DNA from: an uncultured Angelakisella sp.
Lineage (GTDB): Bacteria > Bacillota > Clostridia > Oscillospirales > Ruminococcaceae
Assembly (NCBI GenBank): GCA_910585535.1
Contig: CAJUFK010000005.1
Span: 7,799 to 71,798 of the forward strand
Length of the DNA: 64,000 nucleotides
Reading direction: 5' to 3'
The notes under the pieces are model-generated. The model did no database searches. It saw only the letters and a program-made list of their open reading frames with translations, and had not been told where the DNA came from. Of the stretch, positions 63,486 to 64,000 are shown piece by piece; within the stretch, counting starts at the first letter, position 1, and each line of letters begins with the position of its first letter. The translations under genes and the position numbers were made by a program.

Positions 63486-63702
63486 ATGACTGGTCACCTC
63501 TGTGGTCGTTATGGTCATCGCGGCAGCGGCGGGCTTCTTTCTGGGGGCCTTTCTGAATGACATCCTGGGCGGGATGACCCTTTTGGTCCTCATCGCCGGG
63601 ATCGCCTGCATCGTACACACCATCAAGAAAAGCAGCGGGAAGCAGATGACCCGCCGGGGGACAAGGAGGCCGTTCCATGAGCAGTTACGGGAAGCAGTTT
63701 GA
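63486..63702 (+). pseudogene. small membrane protein gene with apparent one-base frameshift
   Basis: An ATG at 63486, eight bases after AAGGGGG, opens a frame that stops after 24 codons. From 63490 the +1 frame encodes a hydrophobic protein of about 70 residues (VVVMVIAAAAGFFLGAFL, then GMTLLVLIAGIACIV, then a basic tail). Removing one G at 63492-63493 fuses the good start to this frame. Alternatives are a CTG start at 63490 or a GTG at 63502, neither with a well-placed ribosome binding site. Its 3' end overlaps ispA by 26 bases. The family is not recognised. Confidence 0.6.
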
Positions 63703-64000
63703 CGAATATTACGAGGCGGTGGAGGCCGCTCTGCCGGGGTATCTCCCCCGGGAGGAGAACCTGCAAAAGACGGTCCAGGAGGCCATGGCCTACAGCCTTT
63801 TGGGGGGCGGCAAGCGGATCCGGGCCGTCCTTTGCCTGGCCTGCTGCCGCTTTTGCGGCGGGAGCGTAGAGGAGGCCATGCCCTTCGCCTGCGCCATCGA
63901 GATGGTCCACGCCTACTCCCTCATCCACGACGACCTCCCCTGTATGGACGATGACGACCTGCGCCGAGGCAAGCCCTCCTGCCACATCCAGTTTGGGGAG
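63677..64000 (+). CDS. ispA: farnesyl diphosphate synthase (5' part, runs off the window)
   Basis: The first 108 residues of a trans-prenyltransferase are present. [13 protein letters not shown] is the conserved region before motif I, and [20 protein letters not shown] contains the first Asp-rich motif (D85, D86, D91). It condenses isopentenyl diphosphate with allylic diphosphates to farnesyl diphosphate. The second Asp-rich motif lies outside the window. xseA-xseB-ispA is the usual order in Firmicutes. A CAAGGAGG site precedes the ATG. Confidence 0.95.
   Translation, partial: MSSYGKQFDEYYEAVEAALPGYLPREENLQKTVQEAMAYSLLGGGKRIRAVLCLACCRFCGGSVEEAMPFACAIEMVHAYSLIHDDLPCMDDDDLRRGKPSCHIQFGE

Overview
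The window looks like chromosomal core DNA from an anaerobic, endospore-forming, high-GC member of the Clostridia, most like the Oscillospiraceae (Flavonifractor/Oscillibacter type). That placement is inferred. It rests on a complete clostridial-order rnfCDGEAB operon, a rubredoxin plus flavodiiron oxygen-scavenging pair, a complete spoIIIAA-AH operon, the yab/divIC sporulation-division cluster, yunB, and GC-rich codon use throughout. I see no rRNA, tRNA, CRISPR array, insertion sequence or phage module.

Layout. 1-2025 (minus strand): an acyl-CoA synthetase cut by the window edge, behind a T-box riboswitch, and a small membrane protein. 2.1-8.8 kb: envelope and sporulation-type proteins (M23 peptidase, WG-repeat lipoprotein, SpoIID-like lipoprotein, class B sortase), with a P-loop kinase-like gene and a HAD phosphatase on the minus strand. 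8.9-14.6 kb: DNA repair (radC, uvrB, uvrA). 14.7-17.4 kb: rubredoxin, flavodiiron protein, EF-P and a zinc-ribbon protein. 17.5-23.7 kb: a Gx transporter and the Rnf ferredoxin:NAD oxidoreductase. 23.9-29.5 kb: an ankyrin protein, a DivIVA-like coiled coil, cdaA-cdaR (c-di-AMP synthesis) and an FAD oxidoreductase. 29.9-36.7 kb: recJ, relA, dtd, an MBL hydrolase and hemZ. 36.7-42.4 kb: a zinc-ribbon protein, then yabM, mazG, hup, rqcP, yabP, yabQ, divIC and yabR. 42.4-48.1 kb: two immunity-like or unknown small genes, an amidohydrolase, hpf, an RNA methyltransferase, an AT-rich Nudix gene, a ferritin-like protein and yunB. 48.2-55.0 kb: ligA, gatC, a SUKH-family gene, gatA, gatB, a rhomboid-like pseudoprotease and a MazG-like protein. 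55.1-60.0 kb: spoIIIAA-AH. 60.2-64.0 kb: asp23, nusB, a TsaD paralogue, xseA, xseB, a broken small membrane gene and ispA (cut by the edge).

How it fits together. Rnf couples ferredoxin oxidation to an ion gradient, while rubredoxin and FprA remove oxygen. CdaA/CdaR and RelA make second messengers. The yab, spoIIIA, yunB and SpoIID-like genes serve sporulation. Gene order in the yab and spoIIIA-nusB-xseAB-ispA blocks broadly follows Bacillus subtilis, with local insertions and replacements.

I found no clear new multi-gene defence or biosynthetic system. The best leads are: the T-box in front of an acyl-CoA synthetase; an RnfG with three FMN-binding domains and divergent attachment motifs; orphan immunity-family genes inside housekeeping operons (SUKH between gatC and gatA, an Imm32-like gene after yabR); a 182-base spoIIIAA/spoIIIAB overlap; a promoter built into the arm of a terminator before asp23; a perfect palindrome over the rubredoxin promoter; and a likely one-base frameshift just before ispA.
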